Source of the DNA: Rhizobiales bacterium Ga0077530
Lineage (GTDB): Bacteria; Pseudomonadota; Alphaproteobacteria; Rhizobiales; Hyphomicrobiaceae
NCBI GenBank assembly: GCA_001464855.1
Contig: LNEA01000014.1
Span: forward strand, 1-35,977
Reading direction: 5' to 3'
DNA: 35,977 bases
Program-made: the position numbers and the translations under genes
Notes under the pieces: model-generated
Told to the model about the DNA's origin: nothing
The model's database searches: none
Seen by the model: the letters and a program-made list of their open reading frames with translations, nothing else
In this document: positions 7,783-15,508 of the stretch, in pieces
Position numbering within the stretch: position 1 is the first letter of the stretch
Layout: each line of letters opens with the position of its first letter

Positions 7783-8484
7783 ATGACCAAGCGTCCCGCA
7801 CTCGACCTTCACCAGGCCGTCACCGATAAGATTGTTGCGGCGATCGAAGCCGGCGTCGGAGATGCCCGCCTGCCTTGGCAGCGTCCAGGGCTGTCCACGC
7901 TGTTGCCGAAAAACGCACACACTGGCAACGCCTACAACGGCATCAACATCCTGAGCCTGTGGGCTGAGGCGCAAGTGGCCAGCTATCCCGTGTCGCTGTG
8001 GGGCACCTACCGCCAATGGCAGGAGCTCGCTGCCCAGGTGCGCAAGGGCGAGAAAGCCGCCCTGGTCATCTTCTACAAGCAGTATGAGGTCGATCCCGAC
8101 CCCGCCGATGATATCGACAACGGCCAGCGTCGCGTCGCCAAGGCATCGTGGGTGTTCAACGTCGCTCAGGTCGACGGTTATGATCTGCCGAACATCCCGG
8201 AACGACCGCTGATTGCGAAGCGGTTGGAAGCTGAAGCCTTCCTTTCGCACATTGGCGTTCCAATCGTCACTGGCGGCGATCAAGCCTTCTATCGCCCGAG
8301 CACGGATACGATCCATATGCCGGACGAACGCCTCTTCGATGCATCGACTGACGAAGCACGCGCGGACGATTGGTACAGCGTGGTCTTCCACGAGGCCGCT
8401 CATTATGCCGACCTCCGGATTATGCCGCGCCGGTCGTCGAATCTGCAGACAGGTGCGCAACGCCAGCGCGGCGTCTCGGCATAA
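7783..8484 (+). CDS. ArdC-type antirestriction protein, C-terminally truncated
   Basis: A 233-residue protein. Residues 8-140 match the ArdC N-terminal single-stranded-DNA-binding domain: LHQAVTDKIVAAIEAG, LPWQRP, AYNGINILSLW, SLWGTYRQWQELAAQVRKGE and ASWVFNVAQVDGY. A zincin-type metallopeptidase domain should follow. It starts, and the HEAAH zinc motif is present (H203), but the remaining roughly 80-100 residues are missing and replaced by an unrelated tail, YADLRIMPRRSSNLQ and on. ArdC proteins protect incoming plasmid DNA from host restriction. The start ATG lies 9 bases after GGAG (CGGAGCCATTGCC). The truncation sits directly against a recombinase-end scrap on the other strand, so the gene was probably broken by recombination and may be inactive. 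Confidence 0.75.
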   Translation: MTKRPALDLHQAVTDKIVAAIEAGVGDARLPWQRPGLSTLLPKNAHTGNAYNGINILSLWAEAQVASYPVSLWGTYRQWQELAAQVRKGEKAALVIFYKQYEVDPDPADDIDNGQRRVAKASWVFNVAQVDGYDLPNIPERPLIAKRLEAEAFLSHIGVPIVTGGDQAFYRPSTDTIHMPDERLFDASTDEARADDWYSVVFHEAAHYADLRIMPRRSSNLQTGAQRQRGVSA

Positions 8485-8535
8485 TCAGAGCTCGGCTATG
8501 AACGCGAGCAGCGTGTCGTCGGGACGGTAGCGGCT
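8485..8535 (-). pseudogene. Scrap of a tyrosine recombinase C-terminus
   Basis: On the minus strand the last residues before a TGA (8485-8487) read SRYRPDDTLLAFIAEL. Many integrases of transposable elements end in a similar way (Tyr-Arg-Pro-x-Asp-x-Leu-Leu-Ala-Phe-Leu). Only about 16 residues are visible, so the assignment is tentative. It abuts the truncated ardC-like gene. Confidence 0.3.
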
Positions 8536-8557
8536 GGTCAAGGATTGCGGTTCACAA

Positions 8558-9700
8558 TCATGCCCTCCTCGAAGCCAAGAAGTCAGCATCACTGCGGACG
8601 ACGTGACTGCCGAGCGAAGCGAGATGTGGCGTCACCAACTTGAAGAGCGGCTGATGGCCGAGGATAGGCTTGTAAATCGGGTCTTCTGGGGACTCTGTGT
8701 TCAGCACGCCTGCTATCCGGCGAACGGTCACCGAGAAGAGACTGAGATGAGAATTGCGCAGCGCGTGCAACGCTACCCGCCGGAGTTTGAGCACATCAGT
8801 GCTGTCGCAACCGAAGACAATGTCCTCTACCTTCGTTAGATAGGAATGGGTTTGTTTGTCGTCGGAGAAGAACTCTGGCAGGCGCGGTGGCCATCCACCG
8901 CCAAGATGCATGCGGCGGTTGTTCAGCAGCAGCGCGCCGAGCAGCTGCAGTTCGAGGATATCGAATGCAACAATGGCCGCATCATCGCGGTGAAGTGCTT
9001 CATGCTCACTGCCCGGCTCAGCCTCCGACTTGACTTGCAGAAGAAGTGCCTCAGCTTCCTGGTAGAACTGCAACGCACGCGCAAAGGCGAGCTCAATGCC
9101 GCCGCGTATCGCAGGCAATTCATCAAGCGCCAGCTCCGTCACTTCGTGAGCGCGGCGCTTCTCGAAGAGGCGCTGGACGAACAGAACGTAGACAACAGCG
9201 ATGTGAAACAGTATCTCCGCTGCGATGTAGCTCACGGAAAAGCGACGTGACCAGGTACGGTTAGGATCACCTCGCAACGCCTCAACTAGAAAATCCTCTC
9301 GTGCCCCGACAATGTCGTTGACAGCCGTGCTGAATGTCGCGCTTGCATCCTCACGCGGCGAACGACCGAACTGTCGCACATGTGCACGCACTTTCTTGCC
9401 AACAGACGCCATGTCTTTGAGCGCAGGCGCCAGCCATCGCTCGCCGTTGCCGCGTACCCACACGCCACGCGCGTCTCCCTTGGTGGTACCTCCATCCTCG
9501 TCTGCGGCCATGGCAAAGGTACGCAGCGCGGTATCGATACGCCGCAACATGTAGTCGCTTTCCTCGACATCCGGCGATCCGTAGTTGTTCAGAAATTCAT
9601 CGAGATGGTGCCTGTCGATACCACTGTCGGTGTTTAAGGAATTCAGCGTGGCCAATCCGGCCGCGAGAATCCTCTTTAGTCGGTGAACTGGGGAACGCAT
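8558..9700 (-). CDS. Hypothetical protein with one hydrophobic helix
   Basis: A 380-residue protein that I do not recognise. It starts MRSPVHRLKRILAAGLATLN at 9700, with a strong AAGGAGG ribosome-binding site. One hydrophobic stretch, ILFHIAVVYVLFVQRLF at about residues 165-181, could be a membrane helix. The rest is mostly helical and charged, including a long helix around ELAFARALQFYQEAEALLLQ. There is no obvious catalytic motif. The upstream gene on the same strand (9773-10201) has nearly the same leader, AAGGAGGCTTNTC before the ATG, and a strong hairpin lies between them, so they may form one regulated unit. Confidence 0.75.
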   Translation of the reverse strand: MRSPVHRLKRILAAGLATLNSLNTDSGIDRHHLDEFLNNYGSPDVEESDYMLRRIDTALRTFAMAADEDGGTTKGDARGVWVRGNGERWLAPALKDMASVGKKVRAHVRQFGRSPREDASATFSTAVNDIVGAREDFLVEALRGDPNRTWSRRFSVSYIAAEILFHIAVVYVLFVQRLFEKRRAHEVTELALDELPAIRGGIELAFARALQFYQEAEALLLQVKSEAEPGSEHEALHRDDAAIVAFDILELQLLGALLLNNRRMHLGGGWPPRLPEFFSDDKQTHSYLTKVEDIVFGCDSTDVLKLRRVALHALRNSHLSLFSVTVRRIAGVLNTESPEDPIYKPILGHQPLFKLVTPHLASLGSHVVRSDADFLASRRA

Positions 9701-9725
9701 GAAAGCCTCCTTGTTACAGTAAACT

Positions 9726-9753
9726 CGGGGAAGCGCCTCGCGGCGCTTCCCCG
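9726..9753 (-). terminator. Strong intercistronic hairpin
   Basis: CGGGGAAGCGCC (9726-9737) pairs perfectly with GGCGCTTCCCCG (9742-9753) around a 4-base loop, giving a 12-bp stem. It lies 20 bp after the stop of the 9773-10201 gene and 25 bp before the next start. No clear U-tract follows on either strand, so it may act as a weak terminator or an RNA-stability element. Confidence 0.5.
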
Positions 9754-9772
9754 TCACACCGTGCTCGTGACT

Positions 9773-10201
9773 TTAGGAGCCAATCAGCGTGCCGTTGCGG
9801 GAATTGACGTAGCCGATAATCGGTCCGGCGCTTGGACCATCGCCGCCGTGCGTACGGACCGAGCCGGGCACAACGTAGACGGCGCCACGGGGGGTGACCT
9901 CGACTTCGCATTCGACGATGCCCGTGAACGCGTCGTCGCTGTTCGGGCGATACTGCCAACCCGGCGCCGCCTGGTAGCGGGTCACCTTCACGCCGTTGAA
10001 GGGGAACCGGAGTCGGTAGAGCTTGCCAGCGAGGTCATCCGCGAGCACGTCGGTATTCGTGGTGAACCACTCCATGTCGCGCCACTTCAACAGCAGCTTG
10101 GTAATGGGCTCCCGAACGTCATCGACGCGTTCCTGCCCCGCGCTTTGACGCGTCCCGATGATCCCGCTGAAGTGCGCGATCATTGCAACGATCTTGTCCA
10201 T
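9773..10201 (-). CDS. Hypothetical protein
   Basis: A 142-residue protein of unknown function. The start MDKIVAMIAHFSGIIGTRQS at 10201 is set by AAGGAGG 6 bases upstream; a longer open frame exists but is Pro/Arg-rich. The second half is beta-rich (GKLYRLRFPFNGVKVTRY, GIVECEVEVTPRGAVYVVPG). There is no signal peptide, although the first 15 residues are hydrophobic. It shares its leader sequence with the gene downstream, and a hairpin separates the two. Confidence 0.7.
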   Translation of the reverse strand: MDKIVAMIAHFSGIIGTRQSAGQERVDDVREPITKLLLKWRDMEWFTTNTDVLADDLAGKLYRLRFPFNGVKVTRYQAAPGWQYRPNSDDAFTGIVECEVEVTPRGAVYVVPGSVRTHGGDGPSAGPIIGYVNSRNGTLIGS

Positions 10202-10619
10202 GATAAGCCTCCTTGGCTTTGGGTTGCGGACAAGCGCACCAAACCAAAGATCGCTTTCAGGACGTGGGGGGAGACAAAGATGCAATCAAATCAATGAATT
10301 GAAGGGAGCATGCGGCGTTGGAGCGCCAGGAAAATTGATAAACGAGCATGTATATCAATAACTTGCATTCATCGTCCCTATTTACCGCCCGCGTGCCGTG
10401 CGCTGTCCTTCCAACCACCACCCCCTGCAGCGACAGATTGGCAATAGCCCGCACGGTACGTGACCGCCGGAAGCTTGCCACGCACGGCGAGCGACTTGCC
10501 GGGGGTCGACAGTTGCATCGCAATCGTCTTGCCATTGTCCACAGGATTTTCCTCCCGCACGCTCGAACCAAGTGGCAAGCCATGGGGCCTTGCTTCTTCC
10601 ACCAACGGAGGGAGGCAAC
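10202..10619. other. Region upstream of the RIT element
   Basis: About 418 bp that should hold the left end of the RIT element and the promoters of the divergent genes. AT-richer DNA lies at 10260-10380. The part from 10380 to 10600 has weak coding-like character on the minus strand (a 75-residue frame that includes TIAMQLSTPGKSLAVRGKLP), but I do not trust it as a gene. I could not identify the terminal inverted repeat. Confidence 0.35.
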
Positions 10620-11894
10620 ATGCCCTGGTCTACCAGAAAACCTACAGCCATCGAGATTGCGCCGCACTGGCTGAAGCCACACTGCCAGCAGTTCCTTCAG
10701 AAGCTCGTCGATCAAGGCTACGCGCGAGCGACGATGCGGACTTACGAAGGAGCCGCTCGCTTGCTCTGCGAGGAGATCGCTCGCCGAGAACTCCTCGAGG
10801 GTGAACTCGAGGGGCGGACGCTGTCGGCGACGCAGGCAGCCGCGCTCAAGGCGATGCACCCGAACAAGTACGATCAGAAGCGCTTCTGCATGGAGCGCTT
10901 CATCGACGCGCTTGTCGAAGTCGGTGCCGCAGAGCGATCGAAGGAGAAGAAGCAAAAAGCACAAACGCCACTCGATCGGCTCAAGGCCGAGTACGAGAGC
11001 TATCTGCGCGACCAGCGCGGCCTGACCGACGCGACGATCTATCACTGCGTCCGCTTCCTCGATCGCTTCATGGCCTTCCGGTTCGGTGAAAAGCTCGGAG
11101 ACTTCGATAAGATCGCACCGCATGACGTCGTCGAGTTCATCAGCAAACTTCGTGGCGGCACGGCTCCTCGGGACAAGACGGCGCCGTCGCACTTGCGCAA
11201 CCTGTTCCGCTTTTTGTTCTGGAGCGGCAAGACGAAGCGGGATCTCGCAGCTTCGATTCCGCGCGCCCGGCAACCGGCAAAGAGCGCACTGCCGCGTTAT
11301 CTGAAACCAGAGGAGGTGGAAAAACTGCTCGACGCGGCCTGGGCACCGACCCCGGTCGGCCGGCGCAACTACGCCATGCTCATGGTGCTTGCGCGCCTCG
11401 GCCTCAGGGCACCCGAGGCTATCGCCATCCAGCTCGACGATATCGACTGGCGCAACGGCACGATCCTGATCCGGGGAAAAGGCAAGCGGCATGACCGAAT
11501 GCCGCTGCCAGACGATGTCGGCAAGGCGATCGTGGACTACATCAAGAACGGCAGGCGTGGGCGATCGCGGACGCTGTTCGTCTCCAACACGCCGCCGAAC
11601 AAGGCCTTCGTGGACGCTCAGATCCTCAATACTGCGCTCAAGCAGGCGTTCGAGGGCACTAACCTCAAGCCGCCACAGAAATACGTCGGCTCGCACCTGC
11701 TCCGGCACAGCCTCGCAACCGACATGCTGCGCAAGGGCGCATCGCTCGATGAGATCGGCGACGTGTTGCGGCACCGCTCCCGCATGTCGACGACGATCTA
11801 TGCGCGGCACGATGTCGACGGTCTGCGCTCGATTGCGCCCGCATGGCCGAAGGAAAAGCGCACGTCGCGTGCCGCGAAGGAGGCACGCGCATGA
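10620..11894 (+). CDS. Tyrosine recombinase, first gene of the RIT trio
   Basis: A 424-residue integrase-family protein. Its N-terminal part has SAM-like core-binding features (LERLKAEYESYLRDQRGLTD-like segment at about residues 120-140 as DRLKAEYESYLRDQRGLTDA). The catalytic domain shows R in LGLRAPEAIAIQLDD, the HxxR box in HLLRHSLATDML, the second box in LRHRSRMSTTIYARH, and the nucleophile tyrosine in TIYARH. All catalytic positions are present, so it may be active. The start at 10620 is chosen because GGAGGGAGG lies 4-12 bases upstream. Its TGA overlaps the ATG of the next gene (ATGA), so translation is likely coupled. Confidence 0.85.
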   Translation: MPWSTRKPTAIEIAPHWLKPHCQQFLQKLVDQGYARATMRTYEGAARLLCEEIARRELLEGELEGRTLSATQAAALKAMHPNKYDQKRFCMERFIDALVEVGAAERSKEKKQKAQTPLDRLKAEYESYLRDQRGLTDATIYHCVRFLDRFMAFRFGEKLGDFDKIAPHDVVEFISKLRGGTAPRDKTAPSHLRNLFRFLFWSGKTKRDLAASIPRARQPAKSALPRYLKPEEVEKLLDAAWAPTPVGRRNYAMLMVLARLGLRAPEAIAIQLDDIDWRNGTILIRGKGKRHDRMPLPDDVGKAIVDYIKNGRRGRSRTLFVSNTPPNKAFVDAQILNTALKQAFEGTNLKPPQKYVGSHLLRHSLATDMLRKGASLDEIGDVLRHRSRMSTTIYARHDVDGLRSIAPAWPKEKRTSRAAKEARA

Positions 11895-12850
11895 CGACGA
11901 TGACCGAACGCCTCGAAGAGTACATCGCGGTGCGGCGCAGCCTTGGCTACGACCTGTCCTTCACAGCCCGCGTTCTGCGGGGCTTCACAGCCTTCGCCGA
12001 TCATGAGGGGGCGGATCATGTGACGGTTGCTCTGTTCCTCCGCTGGAAGGAGAACTTCGGCAAAGCCAGCAACAACACCTGGTCGAAACGGCTCGGTATG
12101 GTGCGCATGTTTGCCGGCTGGCTGCAGGGGCTGGATGCGCGCACCGAGGTGCCGCCTGCGGGACTGATCGCGGGCAAGCTGCGACGCGGCCGACCCTACA
12201 TCTACACCGAAACCGAGGTGGCGAGGATCGTCGCTCGGGCGGCGAAGCTGCCGTCGCGCTACGGCATGCGGGGCTGGTCGTGCTCAACCTTGTTCGGGCT
12301 GATCGCGGTGACAGGGCTCCGAATCAACGAGGCCATCGCGCTCGACGACGATGATGTCGATCTCGACGGGGGCGTCATCACGGTGAGACGCGGCAAGAAC
12401 GGAACGGCCCGTTACGTGCCGCTCGCGCCAAGCACCGTCTTGAGGCTGCGCGCGTACCGAGCCGAGCGCACGCGGCTGCTCAGCAGCACGCCCGGCCCGT
12501 TCTTCCGGATGGAAAGCGGTCAGCGCCCAACCGACTGCTGCACACGCTACAACTTCGCTCTGGTCAGCTAGGCACTCGGCCTCAGAGCGCCGCAACGCTT
12601 CTGCAAGCACGGACGCGGGCCCCGCATCCATGACCTGCGGCACACCTTCGCGGTGCGCACGATCATCGGATGGTACCGAAAGGGGCTCGATCCGGATCGG
12701 GAGATGATCAAGCTCAGCACCTATCTCGGCCACGTCAAGCCGGAGTTCACCTACTGGTACATCGAGGCTGTTCCTGAGCTGCTGCAGCTCGCATCAAGAC
12801 GCGCTGAACGGACCCTTGCAACAGGCACATCGGCGGGGGATGGACGATGA
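11891..12850 (+). pseudogene. Tyrosine recombinase, second gene of the RIT trio, with in-frame TAG
   Basis: Full-length homology runs from MTTMTERLEEYIAVRRSLGY to the TGA at 12848-12850, about 319 codons. An in-frame TAG at 12569-12571 interrupts it after YNFALVS; the frame then continues normally as ALGLRAPQRFCKHGRG, HDLRHTFAVRTIIG, LSTYLGHVKPEFTYWYIEA. The stop falls between the catalytic arginine (TGLRINEAIALDD) and the HxxR, GH and Tyr motifs, so the 226-residue product would be inactive. A CAG-to-TAG change (Gln to stop) is the simplest origin. The remaining sequence is otherwise intact, so the mutation looks recent, or the stop could be read through. Confidence 0.8.
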
Positions 12851-13773
12851 AGACGTATGCACTGTCAGCCTACCTGCAGCGGTTCTTCACCGAGCGGCTC
12901 GGCGCACTGATGAAGGCCAGCCCGAATACGGTTGCGAGCTATCGCGATACGTTCCGCCTGCTGCTCCGGTATACTGCCGATCAGCAGAAGAAGGAGCCGA
13001 CGGCGTTGCAGATCGGCGATATCGACGCGGAACTCGTCGCCAACTTCCTCACCGATCTTGAGAAGACGCGGGGTAACGGAGCACGGAGCCGCAATACACG
13101 GCTCGCGGCCATTCGCTCGTTCTACAAGTACGTCGCCGTCAATGAGCCGCAGCTGTTGCATCATTGCCAGCGTGTGCTCGCCATGCCGGCCAAGCGGCAC
13201 GAGAAGCGGGCGATCGACTATCTCGACCGTGACGAGATCGAAGCTGTCATCGCAGCTCCTGATCTTTCGACATGGCATGGCCGCCGTGACCGGGCGATCC
13301 TCATGCTCACACTGCAGACGGGTTTGCGCGTCACGGAGCTGATCACGCTGACGCGCGACGACATCGCCCTCGGGGGTGGCGCGCACGTCACAAAAGCCAA
13401 CGCTCTCGAACGCCGCAACTGCATCGATACAGCACTGATTAACAGAATGAGCGGCGCCGGTTATGCCTACATGCACCTCATCTTCCAGATGAACGCCGCC
13501 AACAAGCTTGCAGCAACGGCGTTTGCGGAAGGACAAATGACAAAGGCTCAATACGAAGCCGTCACCGAGAAGAACCTTGCGGACATGAGGGCTGCTGAAG
13601 CGCAGCTCATCGCCCAGGATCAACAGCGCAAGTCCGAAGCTTGGGCCAGGTTCTCCCAATCCATGCAGCAACAGCAGATGATCGATGCCATGAACCGACC
13701 GGCCTACACTGCGCCCACTAACACGCACTGCCGTCCCGACTACATGGGCGGAATGAATTGCACCACATTCTAG
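12847..13773 (+). CDS. Chimeric ORF: third RIT recombinase fused to unrelated tail
   Basis: Residues 1 to about 181 are the N-terminal part of the third RIT recombinase: NTVASYRDTFRLLLRYTADQ, then DRDEIEAVIAAPDLSTWHGR and the catalytic arginine in LQTGLRVTELITLTRDDIAL (R161). After GGGAHV the sequence changes to an unrelated one: MSGAGYAYMHLIFQMNAANK, a coiled-coil-like QQRKSEAWARFSQSMQQQQM, and a C-terminus NTHCRPDYMGGMNCTTF that resembles the ends of small alphaproteobacterial lipoproteins. The fusion is in frame. The HxxR and Tyr motifs are missing, so there is no recombinase activity. The junction near 13390 marks a deletion or recombination. The tail might still be made from an internal ATG at 13447. 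Confidence 0.75.
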   Translation: MKTYALSAYLQRFFTERLGALMKASPNTVASYRDTFRLLLRYTADQQKKEPTALQIGDIDAELVANFLTDLEKTRGNGARSRNTRLAAIRSFYKYVAVNEPQLLHHCQRVLAMPAKRHEKRAIDYLDRDEIEAVIAAPDLSTWHGRRDRAILMLTLQTGLRVTELITLTRDDIALGGGAHVTKANALERRNCIDTALINRMSGAGYAYMHLIFQMNAANKLAATAFAEGQMTKAQYEAVTEKNLADMRAAEAQLIAQDQQRKSEAWARFSQSMQQQQMIDAMNRPAYTAPTNTHCRPDYMGGMNCTTF

Positions 13774-13774
13774 A

Positions 13775-14002
13775 ATGGATGACGTGCCCGCCACCGTCCG
13801 CCGCCGCCGTGAGATCTTCGTCGAGCTGAAGCGTGAGCTTGAGCGCCTAAGCCCCTACCCTTCTCAGGTCAGCCTCGACATGGATGAGCAGGAAATGCGC
13901 GAGGCTCTCGAGCAGATCGAACGCATCATGGAATATGCCGAGGTGGCGATGCGCGCTGCTACGGAGAACGCTCCGGATCGTGACGACGAGCCGTCACGCT
14001 GA
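13775..14002 (+). CDS. Small hypothetical protein
   Basis: A 75-residue, strongly helical and charged protein (MDDVPATVRRRREIFVELKR, QEMREALEQIERIMEYAEVA). It starts one base after the stop of the chimeric ORF, so it was probably the next gene in the operon of the tail fragment. There is no separate ribosome-binding site that I trust. The function is unknown; a helical-hairpin or coiled-coil role is likely from composition. Confidence 0.5.
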   Translation: MDDVPATVRRRREIFVELKRELERLSPYPSQVSLDMDEQEMREALEQIERIMEYAEVAMRAATENAPDRDDEPSR

Positions 14003-14044
14003 ATCGATAACTCCCAGACCCCCGGACATCCAGCAGCCCTTACA

Positions 14045-14236
14045 CCCATATGTATGGGCCTCTTCATTCGCGTGCTCCTGGATGCCTGTAGCTCCAGATG
14101 CCTGGACGACTGAGGGTCCATATCTACAGATGATGATTGGCAGGCTTGGCCTTGATGCTCGCGACACCCGTAGATGCGGGCCCCCATACAACTGGGTCTC
14201 TGGTTGTCCATAACAACACACCCCCATACGTCCATA
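14045..14236. repeat. CCATA repeats, candidate partition site and par operator
   Basis: CCATA occurs on the plus strand at 14046, 14118, 14184, 14208, 14224 and 14232. The last four are spaced 24, 16 and 8 bp, all multiples of 8. The palindrome CCCATATGTATGGG is at 14045-14058. The array ends about 60 bp before parA. Ribbon-helix-helix partition proteins such as ParG bind short boxes at 8-bp steps, so this may be the operator and centromere. Confidence 0.55.
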
Positions 14237-14294
14237 AGCGAGCAAACACGGGCATATGATTGTCTGGTCGTCTGCGTGCGCGCACACTCGTCTC

Positions 14295-14993
14295 ATGAAC
14301 AACGAGACACGCCCCTACATCATCGCCTTCGCATCACCCAAGGGCGGCGTTGGCAAGTCGACGACGTGTGCTTGTGTCGCCGGCGCGCTGGCGGCCAAAG
14401 GCTTTCCGGTCCTGGTCCTCGACCTCGACCAGAACCGCACGCTCGAGCAGTGGTTCAATCGCTTTCCCGATCTCGCCAGCATCCTGACCGTCGAAGGGCT
14501 GGGGGAAGGGGACTTCATGGATCGGCTGAAGCACCACTGCGACACGCGCCGCGGCTTCATTCTGGTGGACGTGGCCGGTGTCTTCCAGAAGACGACCATA
14601 CAAGCGGCGACAGTGGCCGACCTCACCATCACCCCCGCCAAACTCTCGGCGCCCGATATCATTGAAGCCGCCAAGCTCCATCGTGAGCTCACTCACCTAA
14701 GCAATATGATCGGCAAACCCATCCTGCACCGCGTGCTTCTCAACGAGGTGTCGCCACTATGGCCGACGTATCAACGTGCGGCGCTCGAAGACGTGAAACG
14801 TTCGGGCGTGGAACCGTTCGGCATGGTCATTCACCAGCGCGCGCCTTACGCCGAGGTGTTCTTGACCGGACAGCCGCCGCACTTTGCGAACCTGACGAGG
14901 GAGCCGGTACGGAAGGCGGTCGCGCAGCTGGATGATCTGACCAGTCGCATCCTGGCGCTTCTCAACATCAACGAACAGAAAGCCGCCGCGTGA
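14295..14993 (+). CDS. parA: ParA-family partition ATPase
   Basis: A 232-residue ATPase that moves DNA-bound partner complexes for plasmid or ICE segregation; it acts on the nucleoid. The deviant Walker A is PKGGVGKSTT at residues 15-24 (K16 and K21), switch regions read VLDLDQNRTLEQWF and GFILVDVAGVFQKTT, and LLNEVSPLWPTYQ follows the usual late strand. The start at 14295 (MNNETRPYIIAFASPKGG) has the P-loop at the right distance; the frame is open 39 bases upstream. No strong ribosome-binding site is seen. Its TGA overlaps the ATG of the ribbon-helix-helix gene, so the pair is coupled. The CCATA repeats upstream are a likely operator. Confidence 0.88.
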   Translation: MNNETRPYIIAFASPKGGVGKSTTCACVAGALAAKGFPVLVLDLDQNRTLEQWFNRFPDLASILTVEGLGEGDFMDRLKHHCDTRRGFILVDVAGVFQKTTIQAATVADLTITPAKLSAPDIIEAAKLHRELTHLSNMIGKPILHRVLLNEVSPLWPTYQRAALEDVKRSGVEPFGMVIHQRAPYAEVFLTGQPPHFANLTREPVRKAVAQLDDLTSRILALLNINEQKAAA

Positions 14994-15373
14994 TGAGCTC
15001 CAAACCAAATACCATCCCCATCAAAGCGATTGATTTTGATCTGGCTACCCGCGCCGCAGATCAGTTCTCAACGGCACGCAATGTCCCGAGCGCAGTGTTT
15101 CCCGCAGACAAGCCCGTAGCCGGGGCAGGGGAGGGGAGTTCGCTGCCCCCGGCACCCGTGGTGGCAGCGGTCCCGTTGCGTCCAAAGCGGAAACCACTCA
15201 AGAAGTTCACTGTGGATCTTCCTGCCTATGTAATCGACGCCATCCAGTCGGAGGCGTTTCATTCCAAGTGTACGGCGCGTCACGTTGTGATGCGCGGTCT
15301 CCGTGCGGTGGGTATCCGGATAGACGAGGATGACATGCCCGAGGACGGCCGTCGTTCCAAAATAGAGGCGTAG
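14993..15373 (+). CDS. Ribbon-helix-helix partner protein of ParA
   Basis: A 126-residue protein. The first 65 residues are flexible and Pro/Ala-rich. The C-terminal part, LKKFTVDLPAYVIDAIQSEA to HVVMRGLRAVGIRID, is a CopG/ParG-type ribbon-helix-helix: one beta strand (KKFTVDLP) and two helices. Such proteins bind short repeated boxes as dimers and bridge DNA to ParA, and also repress their own operon. A flexible N-terminal arm is also typical of ParG, where it stimulates the ATPase. The start ATG overlaps the parA stop. This protein is the probable reader of the CCATA repeats before parA and of the CCCCATA hairpin after this gene. Confidence 0.75.
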   Translation: MSSKPNTIPIKAIDFDLATRAADQFSTARNVPSAVFPADKPVAGAGEGSSLPPAPVVAAVPLRPKRKPLKKFTVDLPAYVIDAIQSEAFHSKCTARHVVMRGLRAVGIRIDEDDMPEDGRRSKIEA

Positions 15374-15398
15374 TACCAGACTCTTGTATGCCCAGGCC

Positions 15399-15420
15399 TA
15401 TGGGGGTCCAGAGCCCCATA
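15399..15420 (+). repeat. TATGGGG / CCCCATA inverted repeat after the par genes
   Basis: TATGGGG (15399-15405) and CCCCATA (15414-15420) form a 7-bp inverted repeat with an 8-base loop, 26 bp after the stop. No T-run follows. It carries the same CCATA word as the repeats before parA, so it may be a further binding site and not only a hairpin. Confidence 0.45.
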
Positions 15421-15508
15421 TTACCGTGCACGTGGCCGCTGATGAATCTGGCGGCATAAATAGCGGCAAAGATCGCCCCTGTTCTCTTGCCATCCCATTC
15501 ATCTATCA

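Larger units (their letters stand above)
10620..13390 (+). mobile_element. RIT (recombinase in trio) element, decayed
   Basis: Three tyrosine-recombinase genes in the same direction, each joined to the next by an ATGA start/stop overlap (11891-11894 and 12847-12850). This is the hallmark of RIT elements. The second gene has an internal TAG and the third loses its catalytic half at about 13390, so the right end of the element has been deleted and the copy is probably immobile by itself. Confidence 0.8.

Noticed and set aside
10257-11810. Long open frame (517 codons) on the minus strand
   Set aside because: It lies antisense to the first RIT recombinase, which has full catalytic motifs; the reverse frame is Arg/Leu-rich and has no family features.
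14045-14236. Possible CRISPR-like array
   Set aside because: Boxes are only 5 bp and spacing varies; no unit of 25-40 bp repeats. A partition site fits better.
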